Assembly: GCF_051401765.1 (NCBI RefSeq)
Contig: NW_027480463.1
Span: forward strand, 1,612,001 to 1,676,000
Direction of reading: 5' to 3'
Source of the DNA: Calliopsis andreniformis
Lineage: Eukaryota > Arthropoda > Insecta > Hymenoptera > Andrenidae
Length of the DNA: 64,000 nt
Below are positions 63,868 through 64,000 of this stretch, one piece after another. Position 1 is the first letter of the stretch; each line of letters begins with the position of its first letter. The notes below the pieces were generated by a model. It did no database searches. It worked only from the letters and a program-made list of their open reading frames with translations, and had not been told where the DNA came from. The position numbers were made by a program, and so were the translations under genes.

Positions 63868-64000
63868 ACCCTTTTCAATCCTCCATCCTCAACCCCCAAT
63901 CCTCAAGCGTCAATCCTCGATCCTCAATCCTCAAACCTCAGTACTCAGTCCTTAAACCTCAATCCCGAATCCTCAATCCTGAATCCTCAATCTTCATCCC

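Larger units (their letters stand above)
1..64000. repeat. Heptanucleotide (TCAATCC)n satellite array filling the window
   Basis: The whole window is a head-to-tail array of 7-bp units with consensus TCAATCC on the + strand. Frequent variants are TCAATCT, TCAATAC, TCAGTCC, TCAACCC, TCAATTC, TCATTCT, TCAAACC and TCAATCA; the first three positions (TCA) vary least and positions 4-7 most. The array runs beyond both ends of the window. No inverted segment was seen: runs of GGATTGA never appear on the + strand. The + strand is strongly G-depleted, giving an extreme C over G skew. Long open frames in all three + frames are expected from the repeat and are not treated as genes. Known parallels are eukaryotic simple satellites organised into higher-order repeats; the host cannot be named from this sequence. 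Confidence 0.97.

Noticed and set aside
1..64000. Genes on the - strand
   Set aside because: GGATTGA places TGA in each frame every 21 bp, and no interruption is long enough to hold a gene.
1..64000. CRISPR array
   Set aside because: Repeats are 7 bp and contiguous, without 25-40-bp repeats and unique spacers.
1..64000. Telomere repeat
   Set aside because: GGATTGA is not a known telomeric heptamer such as TTTAGGG, and the degree of degeneracy and higher-order structure fits an internal satellite.
1..64000. Stable three-layer G-quadruplex array
   Set aside because: G runs are GG only; at most weak two-layer structures.
1..64000. Transposon or virus insertions
   Set aside because: No sequence outside the heptamer register longer than a few bases, no terminal repeats, no recognisable coding domain.
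1..64000. Inverted duplications
   Set aside because: All recognised copies of core blocks and modules have the same orientation.

Overview
The window is one uninterrupted satellite array. From the first base to the last, the + strand is a degenerate head-to-tail tandem repeat of the heptamer TCAATCC (reverse complement GGATTGA). I see no protein-coding gene, RNA gene, CRISPR array, insertion sequence or transposon, and no unique spacer longer than a few heptamers. All copies lie in the same orientation. The + strand is almost free of G: the consensus has none, and inspected 60-base lines usually hold 0 to 3. An array of this size, with layered higher-order repeats (HORs) and recent kilobase-scale duplications, points to a eukaryotic heterochromatic, pericentromeric or subtelomeric satellite in a long-read assembly. 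Nothing in the sequence identifies the lineage.

The many long open frames are a by-product of the repeat. Seven is not a multiple of three, so three heptamers (21 bp) read as the same cyclic heptapeptide (N-P-Q-S-S-I-L) in all three + frames. On the - strand each frame meets TGA once per 21 bp, so no long minus-strand frame survives.

Three layers sit on top of the heptamer. (1) A frequent 21-bp triad of TCAATCT, TCAATCC and TCAATAC. (2) A conserved divergent 'core block' of exactly 20 heptamers (140 bp), recognised by AATCAGTTGTCAA, TAGAATATCC and CTATCCACAAACA. There are 40 complete copies, one strongly diverged full-length copy and several truncated ones, falling into sequence types A to G. 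A second module (about 97 bp) carries a fixed 6-bp unit (TCGTCC) that shifts the 7-bp register. (3) Large direct duplications, many nearly identical by eye.

Layout: 1-8.2 kb, mixed array with a 1.1-kb duplication (offset 1,724) and a 664-bp tandem duplication. 8.2-13.7 kb, no complete core block; 433-bp and 300-bp HORs. 12.5-15.2 kb, a 1,622-offset duplication carrying the 433-bp unit. 16-29 kb, dense core blocks of types A, B and C and a 2.4-kb duplication (20.1-22.5 kb and 25.7-28.1 kb). 30.4-35.0 kb, a near-perfect 2,313-bp tandem duplication. 38.5-43.4 kb, a tandem of about 2.49 kb. 39.5-50.1 kb is duplicated as 50.7-60.7 kb with one 182-bp gain and one ~860-bp loss. 60.7-64 kb, a mosaic of the same parts ending in the most diverged sequence of the window.

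No genes work together here. What can be studied is array evolution: unequal exchange that keeps the 7-bp register, short conversion-like tracts, and repeated use of the same junctions. Coordinates of the duplications are read by eye and their edges are uncertain by about 10-30 bp because the heptamer itself makes breakpoints ambiguous.
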